Below, piece by piece: positions 6,237-17,277 of a stretch of 43,182 nucleotides of DNA. Within the stretch, counting starts at the first letter, position 1. The number at the start of each line of letters is the position of its first letter. The position numbers and the translations under genes are program-made. The stretch is taken from the NCBI GenBank assembly GCA_030685025.1, contig JAUXWC010000156.1, positions 1 to 43,182 of the forward strand, given 5' to 3'. This DNA comes from Rhodoferax sp. (lineage in GTDB: Bacteria; Pseudomonadota; Gammaproteobacteria; Burkholderiales; Burkholderiaceae_C). A model generated the notes under the pieces. The model worked only from the letters and a program-made list of their open reading frames with translations. It did no database searches and was not told where the DNA came from.

Positions 6237-7682
6237 ATGAACGCCCCCGCCACCAGCCAACACCTGTTGCCCGAAATTCACCAGCGCGCCGTGCCAGCCG
6301 CCTTCATCGACGCCTTGAAGGCACACTTTGGCGAGCGTTGTTCGACCGCACTGGTGGTGCGCGAGCAGCATGGGCGCGACGAATCCTCGTTTGAGGCACC
6401 GCCACCGGCCGCGGTGGTGTTTGCCGAGTCCACCGCCGATGTTTCCAGCGCGGTCCAACTTGCGGCCGAACACCGCGTACCGGTGATTCCATTCGGTGTC
6501 GGCTCCTCGCTGGAAGGGCACTTGCTGGCGGTGCAGGGTGGCATCAGCATCGATGTCAGCCGCATGAACCAAATCCTCTGCGTCAACGCCGACGACCTGA
6601 CCGTCACCGTGCAGCCGGGGGTGACACGCAAGCAGCTCAATGACGAGATCAAGAGCACCGGGCTGTTCTTCCCGATTGACCCCGGCGCCGACGCCACTTT
6701 GGGCGGCATGGCCGCCACGCGCGCCAGTGGCACCAACGCCGTGCGCTACGGCACCATGCGCGAAAACGTGCTGGCGCTCGAAGTCGTCACCGCCAGCGGC
6801 GAGATCATCCGCACCGGCACCCGCGCCAAGAAGAGCGCCGCCGGTTATGACCTGACGCGGCTAATGGTCGGTAGTGAAGGCACACTGGGCGTCATCACCG
6901 AGGTGACCGTCAAGCTCTACCCGCTGCCTGAAGCGGTTCTGGCGGCGATCTGCTCCTTCCCCAGCATTGAGGCCGCTGTGCGCAGCACCATTCAGATCAT
7001 CCAACTGGGCATTCCGATTGCCCGGGTGGAACTGATCGACGCACACACCGTGCGCATGGTCAACCAGTACGCCAAGCTGGGGCTGCGCGAAGAGCCCCTG
7101 TTGTTGATGGAGTTCCATGGCTCGCCAGCGAGCGTGAAGGAGCAAGCCGAGCTGGTGCAGGAGATCGCCAGCGAGCATGCCGGCAACGCCTTCGAATGGG
7201 CCACCACACCCGAAGAGCGCACCCGGCTGTGGACGGCGCGGCACAACGCCTACTTTGCCGCGATCCAGTCCAAGCCGGGCTGCCGCGCGATCTCGACCGA
7301 TACCTGCGTGCCGATCTCGCGCTTGGCCGACTGCCTGCTGGACTCGATTGCCGAGGCGGATGCGACCGACATCCCTTACTTTCTGGTTGGCCACGTGGGC
7401 GATGGCAATTTCCACTTTGGCTACCTGATCGATCCGGCCAAGCCCGAAGAACGCGAAATCGCCGAAAGGCTTAACCACCAGTTGGTCAGCCGTGCCCTGA
7501 GTTTAGGCGGCACCTGTACCGGCGAACACGGCGTTGGGCTGCACAAGATGGATTTTCTGGTCACCGAGACCGGCGCCGGCGCAGTGGCCATGATGCGCGC
7601 CATCAAGCAGGCGCTGGACCCGCACAACATCATGAATCCGGGCAAGATTTTTACCCAGCATGCCACGAACCCGAACCAATAG
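6237..7682 (+). CDS. FAD-linked D-lactate/glycolate-type dehydrogenase
   Basis: This 481-residue flavoprotein of the GlcD/D-lactate dehydrogenase (cytochrome) family oxidises a 2-hydroxy acid, most likely D-lactate, to the 2-oxo acid. It would pass electrons to the respiratory chain. The FAD-binding PCMH domain has PFGVGSSLEGH (residues 85-95), then GADATLGGMAATRASGTNAV and YGTMRENVLALEVV, and KKSAAGYDLTRLMVGSEGTLG. The C-terminal FAD-oxidase domain ends with the conserved GTCTGEHGVGLHK, which contributes active-site histidine, and a NPGKIF tail. Length is typical for the single-subunit D-lactate type; no GlcE or GlcF genes follow, which argues against a glycolate oxidase complex. ATG 6237 has an AGGAAG ribosome-binding site. 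Lactate versus glycolate specificity cannot be settled from sequence alone. Confidence 0.92.
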   Translation: MNAPATSQHLLPEIHQRAVPAAFIDALKAHFGERCSTALVVREQHGRDESSFEAPPPAAVVFAESTADVSSAVQLAAEHRVPVIPFGVGSSLEGHLLAVQGGISIDVSRMNQILCVNADDLTVTVQPGVTRKQLNDEIKSTGLFFPIDPGADATLGGMAATRASGTNAVRYGTMRENVLALEVVTASGEIIRTGTRAKKSAAGYDLTRLMVGSEGTLGVITEVTVKLYPLPEAVLAAICSFPSIEAAVRSTIQIIQLGIPIARVELIDAHTVRMVNQYAKLGLREEPLLLMEFHGSPASVKEQAELVQEIASEHAGNAFEWATTPEERTRLWTARHNAYFAAIQSKPGCRAISTDTCVPISRLADCLLDSIAEADATDIPYFLVGHVGDGNFHFGYLIDPAKPEEREIAERLNHQLVSRALSLGGTCTGEHGVGLHKMDFLVTETGAGAVAMMRAIKQALDPHNIMNPGKIFTQHATNPNQ

Positions 7683-7881
7683 CGTCGGCTTCGTGCTGTT
7701 GTTTAACTAAGTGCGAACCCTAGGTTTTGGATCAAATAATTGTGTAACCGTTGATAACCATGGGTTTACCCGGTGAAGACTCGGACTCTGCTGGTCTAGA
7801 CTGAGTTGTTGTTTGACTACATTCATCGCGTTCCGAGCGGATGATGACGTTGTTCAACTCGTTCAAATCTGAAACCTTGCC

Positions 7882-7917
7882 GGTCAGACCACTTTGCGAA
7901 GCGACTGTGCTCTGACC
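7882..7917 (+). repeat. REP-like palindrome, copy D with compensated stem
   Basis: GGTCAGA (7882-7888) pairs with TCTGACC (7911-7917), followed by CCAACTGATCT. Compared with GGACAGA/TCTGTCC in copies A and B, both arms carry the matching change, so pairing is kept. It lies in the 258-bp space before the isoamylase gene. The remainder (7683-7880) has an AT-rich patch at about 7725-7765 but no promoter I would defend. Confidence 0.7.
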
Positions 7918-7940
7918 CCAACTGATCTAGGAGACGATCC

Positions 7941-10241
<2,301 letters not shown>

Positions 10242-10243
10242 TC

Positions 10244-12142
10244 CTAAGCCCCCGCCACCACCCGCAGCACCTCGTCGCCATAGGCTTCGAGCTTCTTCGC
10301 GCCAATGCCGCTGATGCCCTGCAAATCATCTCGTGACTGGGGTGCACGCTGGGCGATGGCGGCCAGCGTGGCGTCGTGGAAGATCACGTAGGCCGGCAGG
10401 TTGTGTTCGCGCGCCACCTCGGCGCGCCAGGCCTTGAGTGCCAGGTAACGTTGTTCACCCTGGGCATCCAGCGCCAGCGGCGCTTTGACGGCGCCCGCCT
10501 TGGCGCCCAGGAATTTGGCCGACTTGGCGGGCCGCGCCTTGGGCGTGGAAACCGACTCGCGCAGCGACACCGCCACCTCACCCTTGAGCACCGCGCGCGA
10601 GGCATCGGTGAGCTGCAGGGTGTTAAACGCCTGCCCGTCGACCGACACTGCGCTGATGGCAATCAGTTGGCGCAACACACCGCGCAGTTGCTGCTCGCTG
10701 AACGCCGCGCCAATGCCAAAGGTGCTTAAACGCTCGTGGCCAAACTGGGCCACCTTCTCGGTCTGCTTGCCACGCACGATGTCCATGATGTGGCCAGCGC
10801 CAAAGCTGATGCCGCTGGCCTGCTGCACGCGGTAGATGGTGCTGAGCAGTTTGCGCGCCGCATCGGTCCCATCCCACACGGCAGGTGGACTCAGGCAGTT
10901 GTCGCAATTCATACACGGTTGCGAAGCCTCACCGAAGTAGGTCAACAGGCGCACGCGGCGGCAATCAGTGGCCTCGGCCAGGCCCAGCAGGGCGTCGAGC
11001 TTGCCGCGCAGGCCCTGCTTGAAGACCTCGCCGGCGGGGCTTTCGTCGATCATGCGGCGCTGGTTGACCACGTCTTGCAGGCCATAACTCATCCAGGCAT
11101 TGGCGGCCAGGCCATCGCGCCCGGCGCGGCCAGTTTCCTGGTAGTAACCTTCGAGGTTCTTGGGCATGTCCAGGTGTGCCACAAAACGCACGTCAGGTTT
11201 GTCGATGCCCATGCCAAAAGCAATGGTGGCCACCATCACGATGCCTTCGTCGCGCAGAAACTTGTCCTGATTGGCCTGGCGCACCTTGCTGTCCAGCCCG
11301 GCGTGGTAGGGCAAGGCATCCATGCCTTCGTCGCACAGCATCTGCGCCACTTCCTCGACCCGCTTGCGCGACTGGCAATAGACGATGCCGGCATCGCCAG
11401 CGTGTTCGTCGCCGATGAAGCGCAGCAGTTGTTGGGCGGCGTCCTTCTTTTCGACAATGGTGTAGCGGATGTTGGGCCGGTCGAAGCTGCTGACAAAGGT
11501 GTGCGCCTGTTCCAGTTGCAGCCGCTCCACGATGTCCTCGCGCGTCACGGCGTCGGCGGTGGCGGTCAGCGCAATGCGCGGCACGCTGGCGTAACGCTCG
11601 TGCAGCACCGTCAAGGCGCGGTACTCGGGGCGGAAGTCATGGCCCCACTGGCTGACGCAATGCACTTCGTCGATGGCGAACAGGCTTAGCTTGCCGCGCT
11701 CTTGCATCGAATCGAGTTGCGCGAGGAAACGCGGCGTGGTGACGCGTTCCGGTGCGGCATACAGCAGGGTCAGCTCGCCGCGCAGCATGCGCCGCTCGAC
11801 CGCCGACGCTTCCTCGCCGGTCAGGGTCGAGTTGAGGAAGGCCGCGCTCACGCCGGCCTCGTGCAGGGCGCCCACCTGGTCGTGCATCAGCGCGATCAGC
11901 GGCGAGATCACCACCGTGGTGCCGTGGCCGGCGCGCTGTCGCGCGATCGCCGGAATCTGGTAACACAGGGACTTGCCGCCACCCGTGGGCATCAGCACCA
12001 GGGCGTCGCCGCCACCCACCACGTGGCTGACGATGGCCTGCTGGGGCCCGCGAAAGTGTTCGTAGCCGAACACCTCATGCAGGATGGCACGGCCCGGCTC
12101 GGACACATGCAGGGGGGCGGCGGGGGCAAGGTCGGCCAGCAT
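10244..12142 (-). CDS. recQ: ATP-dependent DNA helicase RecQ
   Basis: RecQ is a 3'-5' DNA helicase that works in recombination repair and restart of stalled forks. The 632-residue protein has the full domain order. The superfamily 2 helicase core shows Walker [13 protein letters not shown] (from residue 51) and DEVH (158-161) in [20 protein letters not shown]. The second RecA domain has [15 protein letters not shown] and ETGRAGRDG. The zinc-binding RecQ-Ct region has [14 protein letters not shown] and PCMNCDNC. A winged helix and a C-terminal HRDC domain ([33 protein letters not shown]) complete it. I prefer ATG 12142 to the adjacent TTG. The gene converges on the isoamylase gene with no room for a separate terminator. 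Confidence 0.97.
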   Translation of the reverse strand: MLADLAPAAPLHVSEPGRAILHEVFGYEHFRGPQQAIVSHVVGGGDALVLMPTGGGKSLCYQIPAIARQRAGHGTTVVISPLIALMHDQVGALHEAGVSAAFLNSTLTGEEASAVERRMLRGELTLLYAAPERVTTPRFLAQLDSMQERGKLSLFAIDEVHCVSQWGHDFRPEYRALTVLHERYASVPRIALTATADAVTREDIVERLQLEQAHTFVSSFDRPNIRYTIVEKKDAAQQLLRFIGDEHAGDAGIVYCQSRKRVEEVAQMLCDEGMDALPYHAGLDSKVRQANQDKFLRDEGIVMVATIAFGMGIDKPDVRFVAHLDMPKNLEGYYQETGRAGRDGLAANAWMSYGLQDVVNQRRMIDESPAGEVFKQGLRGKLDALLGLAEATDCRRVRLLTYFGEASQPCMNCDNCLSPPAVWDGTDAARKLLSTIYRVQQASGISFGAGHIMDIVRGKQTEKVAQFGHERLSTFGIGAAFSEQQLRGVLRQLIAISAVSVDGQAFNTLQLTDASRAVLKGEVAVSLRESVSTPKARPAKSAKFLGAKAGAVKAPLALDAQGEQRYLALKAWRAEVAREHNLPAYVIFHDATLAAIAQRAPQSRDDLQGISGIGAKKLEAYGDEVLRVVAGA

Positions 12143-12199
12143 CAATTGCAGGTCAGCGCCACCGTTCGCGTCTCGTTGCGGGGCAAATTGGTCATGCCC

Positions 12200-12841
12200 C
12201 TATTGTCGGTGAGCCGACGCCAGTCCGAGCACGGCCGTCAGATCGCCCTCCAGTTGCGATGCGGACTCGAACCGGATGCCCCGCCAGCCCAGCGCCGCTG
12301 CCGCGTCCACGTTGGCCTGCAGATCGTCAATGAAGGTCGTACGCGCCGGGTCCAGGTCATAGCGCTGTTGCAACAACTGGTAGATGCCTGGCTCGGGCTT
12401 GGCCAGGTGAACGTCTCCAGAGAACACGCCGCCGTCGAACCAGTTCGCCAGGTCATGCCGGCGCTCCAGCATGCGCGCAAAACGAACCGGCATGTTGGAG
12501 AGGAAAAACAAGCGCATGCCAGCCTGCTCGCGCCGGCGCTGACACAGCCGTTCCAGCAGCGCGACCGTAGCCGGCACCGGCGTCAGGTGCGCCTCGATGC
12601 CCTCCAGCAGGGCCAACACCGCTGCGGGTTGCAAGTTCAGGCGCTCACTGGTGCGGCTGGCCAGGTCGTGCTCGGCGATGGCGCCGCGGTCGAAACTCTG
12701 CCAGTCGGGATGGTGAAAGAGGGTGCGCGCCAACTCGCGCGCGGCCTGGGCACTGGTCGCCCGTTCGGCAAAATGCGCCTGCATCAGTAGTTCGGGCTGC
12801 CAGCGGAACAGGACCGCGCCGAAATCGAAGACCAGGTTCAT
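12200..12841 (-). CDS. HAD-superfamily phosphatase (YihX-like)
   Basis: This 213-residue HAD hydrolase has motif I VFDFGAVLFRW (nucleophile Asp6), motif II FFLSNMPVRFARML, the lysine in GDVHLAKPEPGIYQLL, and the acidic motif IV TFIDDLQANVDAAAALGW. The second motif-I acid is replaced by Gly, as in YihX-type proteins (DLGNV-like), one of which is a known alpha-D-glucose-1-phosphate phosphatase. The cap is a small C1 helical domain. ATG 12841 is chosen; an upstream TTG would add two residues. It lies 12 bases after pgi on the same strand, so it is probably the last gene of tal-pgi-HAD. A sugar-phosphate substrate fits the context, but the exact one is unknown. Confidence 0.85.
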   Translation of the reverse strand: MNLVFDFGAVLFRWQPELLMQAHFAERATSAQAARELARTLFHHPDWQSFDRGAIAEHDLASRTSERLNLQPAAVLALLEGIEAHLTPVPATVALLERLCQRRREQAGMRLFFLSNMPVRFARMLERRHDLANWFDGGVFSGDVHLAKPEPGIYQLLQQRYDLDPARTTFIDDLQANVDAAAALGWRGIRFESASQLEGDLTAVLGLASAHRQ

Positions 12842-12853
12842 GTGCAAACCTGG

Positions 12854-14422
12854 TCAGGGCGCCAGGCGTTGCAACAGGCCGTGGGTCGAGCCGTCCAGTC
12901 CAGCCACCTCGCCGCCCGCCAGCGCCGCCTCGATGCCCTTGGCCAGCACCTTGCCCAACTCAACCCCCCACTGGTCAAAGCTGTTGATGCCCCAGATCGC
13001 ACCGCTGACGAAGACACGATGCTCCTGCAACGCGATCAGCGCGCCCAGGCTGGTCGGTGTGAGTTCGTCCAGCAGCAGGAAGGTGCTTGGCCGGTTGCCG
13101 GGAAAGTGCCGGTGGCCGCCCGTGTCGGTCTGCCCCACCATCAAGGCCTGCGCCTGCGCCACCACGTTGGCCAGCAGCTTGTTGTGGTGGCCCTCAAGAG
13201 CATGCCGCGGCTTCTTGACCGCGACGAACTCCACCGGCACCACATCCGTGCCCTGGTGCAGCATCTGAAAGTAAGCGTGCTGGCCATTGGTGCCAGACTC
13301 GCCCCACAAGACCGGGGCGGTGCCGTAGGGCAGCGCCTGCCCGGCCAGGTCGACCCGCTTGCCGTTGCTCTCCATCTCCAGTTGCTGCAGGTAGGCCGGC
13401 AGGCGGCGCAAAGCACTGCGGTAGGGCGCAATGCTGCGGCTGGTGAAGCCGTGAAAATTGCGGTACCAGACATCGAGCAGACCCAGGCGCACTGGCAGGT
13501 TCTGCTCCAGCGGCGCGGTGCGAAAGTGCTGGTCCATCTCAAACGCGCCAGCCAGCAAGTCACGAAACCCCTGCGCCCCGACGGCAATGGCGATCAGCAG
13601 GCCGATGGCCGACCACATCGAGTACCGGCCGCCGACCCAGTCCCAGAATCCGAAGGTGGTGCTGATGCCAAAGGCCTGCGCTGCCGCCACGTTGGTGGTC
13701 AGGGCGCAGAAGTGCCGGGCGATGTCGCTGCCACCCTGGGCTTCGAACCAGCGCTTGGCCGAGGCCGCGTTGGTCATGGTCTCGGTGGTCGTGAAGGTCT
13801 TGGAGGCAATCACGAACAGCGTGCTGTCTGGCTTGACCCGGCGCAACACGGCGGCCAGTTCATGGCCATCCACGTTCGAGACAAAGTGAAACCGTTTATC
13901 CGGCGTCACGAAGTCGTCCAGCGCCAGCACCGCCATTTGCGGGCCCAGGTCGGAGCCACCAATGCCGATGTTGACCACGTCGGTGATGGCCGCATCGGCT
14001 CGCACCGTCTCGGCATAGGCCAGCATGGCGTCCAGCGTGGCGTGCACCTGTCTTGACTCGCTTGCTACGTTTTTGATATCAAACTGTGCTTGCTGGTCAT
14101 GGCCTGCAGCCGGATAACGCAATAACCAATGCATCACCGCGCGTTGTTCGGTGGCATTGATGGCCTGGCCGGCGAACATCGCGTCGCGGTGCTGCAACAG
14201 CTCGCACTGGCGCGCCAGATCGAACAACAGCCGCTCGGTCGCGGCGTCCAGCAGATTCTTGGACAGATCCGCGAACACATGCGGCGCGCTCTGGCTGAAG
14301 GCCTCGAAGCGCTGGGCATCTTGCGCAAAGGCGGTGCGCAAGTCGAAGTCACGCCCTCGGGCGGCGAGGGCCACTTGCAGCGCCCCCCAAGCCGGGGTTT
14401 GGTCGCAGCGAGGCCGGCTCAT
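12854..14422 (-). CDS. pgi: Glucose-6-phosphate isomerase
   Basis: Pgi interconverts glucose-6-phosphate and fructose-6-phosphate in the cytosol. The 522-residue protein has all family signatures: NIGIGGSDLGPQMAVLAL, FVSNVDGHELAAVL, IASKTFTTTETMTNA, the GESGTNGQHAYFQMLHQG segment with catalytic Glu and His, and NSFDQWGVELGKVLAKGIE with the catalytic Lys. The start lies one base after the tal stop, so the two are coupled. One oddity is a segment near residues 110-128 (GHDQQAQFDIKNVASESRQ) that is a little longer than the usual loop. Its DNA contains the palindrome TTTGATATCAAA, which looks like a small inserted repeat read in frame. The other known residues are intact, so the enzyme is probably active. 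Confidence 0.97.
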   Translation of the reverse strand: MSRPRCDQTPAWGALQVALAARGRDFDLRTAFAQDAQRFEAFSQSAPHVFADLSKNLLDAATERLLFDLARQCELLQHRDAMFAGQAINATEQRAVMHWLLRYPAAGHDQQAQFDIKNVASESRQVHATLDAMLAYAETVRADAAITDVVNIGIGGSDLGPQMAVLALDDFVTPDKRFHFVSNVDGHELAAVLRRVKPDSTLFVIASKTFTTTETMTNAASAKRWFEAQGGSDIARHFCALTTNVAAAQAFGISTTFGFWDWVGGRYSMWSAIGLLIAIAVGAQGFRDLLAGAFEMDQHFRTAPLEQNLPVRLGLLDVWYRNFHGFTSRSIAPYRSALRRLPAYLQQLEMESNGKRVDLAGQALPYGTAPVLWGESGTNGQHAYFQMLHQGTDVVPVEFVAVKKPRHALEGHHNKLLANVVAQAQALMVGQTDTGGHRHFPGNRPSTFLLLDELTPTSLGALIALQEHRVFVSGAIWGINSFDQWGVELGKVLAKGIEAALAGGEVAGLDGSTHGLLQRLAP

Positions 14423-14423
14423 C

Positions 14424-15371
14424 TCACGCTGCCAGCATCAGTTGTTCAAGCTTGATGGAATCCGCGCAAAAAGCGCGGATTCCCTCGGCCAGTTTCTCGG
14501 TGGCCATCGCGTCCTCATTGAGCGCCAGGCGGAAACCCGCCTCGTCATAACTCACCGCCGGCAAGTCGAGGTTACGGGCCATGCTGGCATCCAGGCCGCG
14601 CGCCAGCGGCGCCTCGCTAGCTGCCAGACTGGCCAACAACTCGGGGCTGATGGTGAGCAGGTCACAACCCGCCAGCGCCGTGATCTGTCCGACGTTGCGA
14701 AAACTCGCGCCCATCACCTCGGTGGCGATGCCGAACTTTTTGTAGTGGTTGTAGATCTGCCGCACCGATTGCACGCCCGGGTCATTGGCCCCCGAGTTGG
14801 CGACCTCATCCCAGGCGGCACCGGCTGCCCTCTTGTACCAATCGTAAATGCGCCCGACAAACGGCGAGATCAGTTGCACCTTGGCCTGCCCGCAGGCCAC
14901 CGCCTGGCAGAACGAGAACAGCAGCGTCAGGTTGGTGTGGATGCCACGGCGCTCCAGTTGCGCCGCTGCCTGGATGCCTTCCCAGGTGGCTGCAACCTTG
15001 ATCAGTACCCGGTCCACGTGGATGCCCTGCGCCTGGTACAACTCGATCAGACGCTCGGCGCGCGTCACGGTGGCACTGCTGTCGAAACTCAGGCGCGCGT
15101 CCACCTCGGTCGAGACGCGTCCGGGGATGATGGACAGGATCTCGCAACCAAAACGCACCAGCAGGCGGTCCATGATCTCATCGAACGGTCGGCCCCGGTA
15201 CTGGGCCACCGTGCCGGCCAGCAGCGGCTGGTAGTCGGCCTTTTGTACCGCTTTGAGGATCAGCGAAGGATTGGTGGTGGCGTCTTGCGGCTGATAGGCC
15301 CCAAGCTGCTTGAAGTCGCCAGTGTCGGCCACCACGGTGGTGAATTGCTTGAGGGCGTCGAGTTGGTTCAT
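14424..15371 (-). CDS. tal: Transaldolase
   Basis: Transaldolase moves a dihydroxyacetone unit between sedoheptulose-7-phosphate and glyceraldehyde-3-phosphate in the non-oxidative pentose phosphate pathway. The 315-residue length matches the TalB-type subfamily. Signatures are [14 protein letters not shown] (residues 30-43), the Schiff-base Lys125 in [12 protein letters not shown], and [17 protein letters not shown], followed by [16 protein letters not shown] 15371 is the start. It is the first gene of a tal-pgi-HAD operon, divergent from zwf. The 294-bp intergenic space contains two dispersed repeats and the zwf promoter; no clear promoter for tal itself could be picked out. Confidence 0.97.
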   Translation of the reverse strand: MNQLDALKQFTTVVADTGDFKQLGAYQPQDATTNPSLILKAVQKADYQPLLAGTVAQYRGRPFDEIMDRLLVRFGCEILSIIPGRVSTEVDARLSFDSSATVTRAERLIELYQAQGIHVDRVLIKVAATWEGIQAAAQLERRGIHTNLTLLFSFCQAVACGQAKVQLISPFVGRIYDWYKRAAGAAWDEVANSGANDPGVQSVRQIYNHYKKFGIATEVMGASFRNVGQITALAGCDLLTISPELLASLAASEAPLARGLDASMARNLDLPAVSYDEAGFRLALNEDAMATEKLAEGIRAFCADSIKLEQLMLAA

Positions 15372-15422
15372 ATCCAGGGATCCTTATGAAATGGATGACG
15401 CAAGCCAATGCGACTTAAGCCC

Positions 15423-15510
15423 CGTCATCGCGAGGCCGACAGGCCGTGGCGATCCATGCTGGCGCGCCGAGGTGGATTGCCGCGTCGGCTGCGCCTGCTC
15501 GCAATGACGG
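15423..15510. repeat. Dispersed GCAATGACG inverted-repeat element
   Basis: The ends CGTCATCGCGAG (15423-15434) and CTCGCAATGACG (15498-15509) are near-perfect inverted repeats. Inside, GGCGATCCA and TGGATTGCC form a second nested pair. This CGTCATTGCGAG...TGGATTGCC type is a common interspersed element in many bacteria. A related copy lies at 17167-17253. Confidence 0.75.
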
Positions 15511-15541
15511 CAACGTCTGTCGTGAATTGTGACCATTGACT

Positions 15542-15573
15542 GAGGACAGCGCGTCGCACGGTGTCGGTCTGTC
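15542..15573 (-). repeat. REP-like palindrome, copy C (diverged)
   Basis: GAGGACAG (15542-15549) and CTGTC (15569-15573) keep a 5-bp stem. The flanks (TGAGGACAG; GGTCTGTCTCGCAAG) match copy B, with a longer loop. Confidence 0.6.
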
Positions 15574-15603
15574 TCGCAAGAAACTGATCTAAAAAAGGCG
15601 AAG

Positions 15604-15653
15604 TTGAATTATCCGTGAAATAAAGTTACATTACTTCCTAAATTTTATGTAAC
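15604..15653 (+). promoter_or_regulatory. zwf promoter with candidate HexR site
   Basis: TTGAAT (15604-15609) and TACATT (15627-15632) are 17 bases apart, a plausible sigma-70 promoter. Between and overlapping them, TGAAATAAAGTTACA (15616-15630) matches 13 of 15 positions of the HexR consensus TGTARTWWWAYTACA known from gammaproteobacteria. A separate inverted pair GTTACAT (15625-15631) and ATGTAAC (15647-15653) covers the region downstream. Since hexR lies just after zwf, autoregulated control by HexR is likely, though the site is a prediction. Confidence 0.55.
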
Positions 15654-15665
15654 CGGCTTTTTGTT

Positions 15666-17120
15666 ATGTCTTTTGACCTCGTTCTGTTTGGCGGCACTGG
15701 CGACCTGGCCTGGCGCAAGCTCATGCCAGCGCTGTTTCAGGCCTTTCGCCACGGCACCCTGCCCGCAGGCGGCCGCATTATTGGCGTGGGGCGCGACGAC
15801 CTCAGCGCCGAGCAGTACCGCGCGCTGATTCGCGCCCGTTTTGACGGCGTGGACCTGGCCAAACGCCCCGGTGACGGCGAGTTTGAGCGTTTCGCCGCCC
15901 TGCTCGACTTCGTCCGCATGGACCTGTCCAAGCCCGACGACTATGCCAAGCTGACCGCCATGCTGGCGCAGCGCCACACCGACACGGTGGTGATGTACGT
16001 GGCCACCGCGCCCAACCTGTTTACCACCGTGTGCGAGCAGCTTGCCGCAGCCGGGCTGAACACGCCCACCACCCGCATCGTGCTGGAGAAGCCCCTTGGG
16101 CACGACCTGGCCTCCAACCGCGCCATCAACGCCACCGTGCGCCAGGTGTTTGGCGAGAAGCAGGTGTTCCGCATCGACCACTACCTGGGCAAACCGGCGG
16201 TGCAAAACCTGTTCGCCTTGCGCTTTGGCAACGCCTTGTTCGAGCCACTGTGGCGGCGCGAGCATATTGCCAACATCCAGATCACGATTGCCGAAGACAT
16301 TGGCGTCGAGAAGCGTGGCGCGTTCTACGAAAACACCGGCGCGCTGCGCGACATGGTGCAAAACCACGCGCTGCAACTGTTGTGTGCCATCGGCATGGAG
16401 CCTCCGATCAACTCGCACGCCGACGCCATCCGCGATGAAAAGCTCAAGGTGTTGCGATCACTGGCGCCGTGGACGCCTGAGACACTGAAACAGGACGTGA
16501 TTCGCGGCCAGTATTCGGCGGGAGTCATCGGCGGGACGGCGGTGAGCGCCTACCGCGCCGAGCCCGGCGTACAGGCATTGAGCCAGACCGAGACCTTTGT
16601 CGCGCTGCGCACCGAGATTGCCAACTGGCGCTGGGCCGGCGTGCCCTTCTACATCCGCACCGGCAAGCGGCTGGCCGGGCGCGACGCGCGCATCGTGGTG
16701 AACTTTCGGCCCACGCCGCACGCCATCTTCAACTCCAACATCGGCGTGGCCAACCGCCTGGTGATCAACCTGCAGCCCAAGGACGGGCTGGAGCTGCACC
16801 TGCTGGCGCAAGGACAGGACAACCGGCGCAACTCCAACAACCTGGCGCCGGTGCAGCTTGACCTGGACTTTGACAAGCGCTTTGGCGCCGAGCGCGTTGG
16901 CGCCTACGAGCGCTTGTTGCTCGACGTGATCGATGGCCGCCTGAACCTGTTTGTGCGCAGCGACGAGCAGGAAGAAGCCTGGCGCTGGGTCGAGCCGATT
17001 CTGGAACACTGGAAAAACGACTCGCAGGGTCCGCGCCTGTATGCGGCTGGCACCTGGGGCCCCAGTGCGTCGAGCGCCATGATTGCGCGCGACGGGTTTT
17101 GCTGGAGCGAAGAGAGTTAG
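15666..17120 (+). CDS. zwf: Glucose-6-phosphate 1-dehydrogenase
   Basis: Zwf oxidises glucose-6-phosphate to 6-phosphogluconolactone with NAD(P)+, the entry to the pentose phosphate and Entner-Doudoroff routes. The 484-residue protein shows the nucleotide-binding start VLFGGTGDLAWRKLMPAL (residues 6-23), the substrate motif RIDHYLGK (169-176) and the conserved EKPLGHDLASN and FYIRTGKRL segments. Length is standard. The start at ATG 15666 lacks a clear Shine-Dalgarno sequence (preceded by GGCTTTTTGTT), so translation initiation may be weak or leader-dependent. It is divergent from tal and followed by hexR; edd, eda and pgl are not in the window. Confidence 0.97.
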   Translation: MSFDLVLFGGTGDLAWRKLMPALFQAFRHGTLPAGGRIIGVGRDDLSAEQYRALIRARFDGVDLAKRPGDGEFERFAALLDFVRMDLSKPDDYAKLTAMLAQRHTDTVVMYVATAPNLFTTVCEQLAAAGLNTPTTRIVLEKPLGHDLASNRAINATVRQVFGEKQVFRIDHYLGKPAVQNLFALRFGNALFEPLWRREHIANIQITIAEDIGVEKRGAFYENTGALRDMVQNHALQLLCAIGMEPPINSHADAIRDEKLKVLRSLAPWTPETLKQDVIRGQYSAGVIGGTAVSAYRAEPGVQALSQTETFVALRTEIANWRWAGVPFYIRTGKRLAGRDARIVVNFRPTPHAIFNSNIGVANRLVINLQPKDGLELHLLAQGQDNRRNSNNLAPVQLDLDFDKRFGAERVGAYERLLLDVIDGRLNLFVRSDEQEEAWRWVEPILEHWKNDSQGPRLYAAGTWGPSASSAMIARDGFCWSEES

Positions 17121-17166
17121 GGTAGCGGTGTGTTTCACACGCCTTGCGCCGAACCGAAGTAACTTT

Positions 17167-17253
17167 GTCATTGCGGGCGTGACCCGCAATCCATGTCTCG
17201 CCGGCCACAACGCTGGTCATCGGCGGTGGATTGCGGCTCGGGGCCGCAATGAC
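17167..17253. repeat. Dispersed GCAATGAC inverted-repeat element, second copy
   Basis: GTCATTGCGG (17167-17176) and CCGCAATGAC (17244-17253) are perfect inverted ends. CGCAATCCA (17185-17193) and TGGATTGCG (17227-17235) form the nested pair. It fills most of the zwf-hexR gap and could form a long hairpin in the transcript between the two genes. Confidence 0.75.
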
Positions 17254-17277
17254 AGACTGCAAACTGGAGCTGACATC

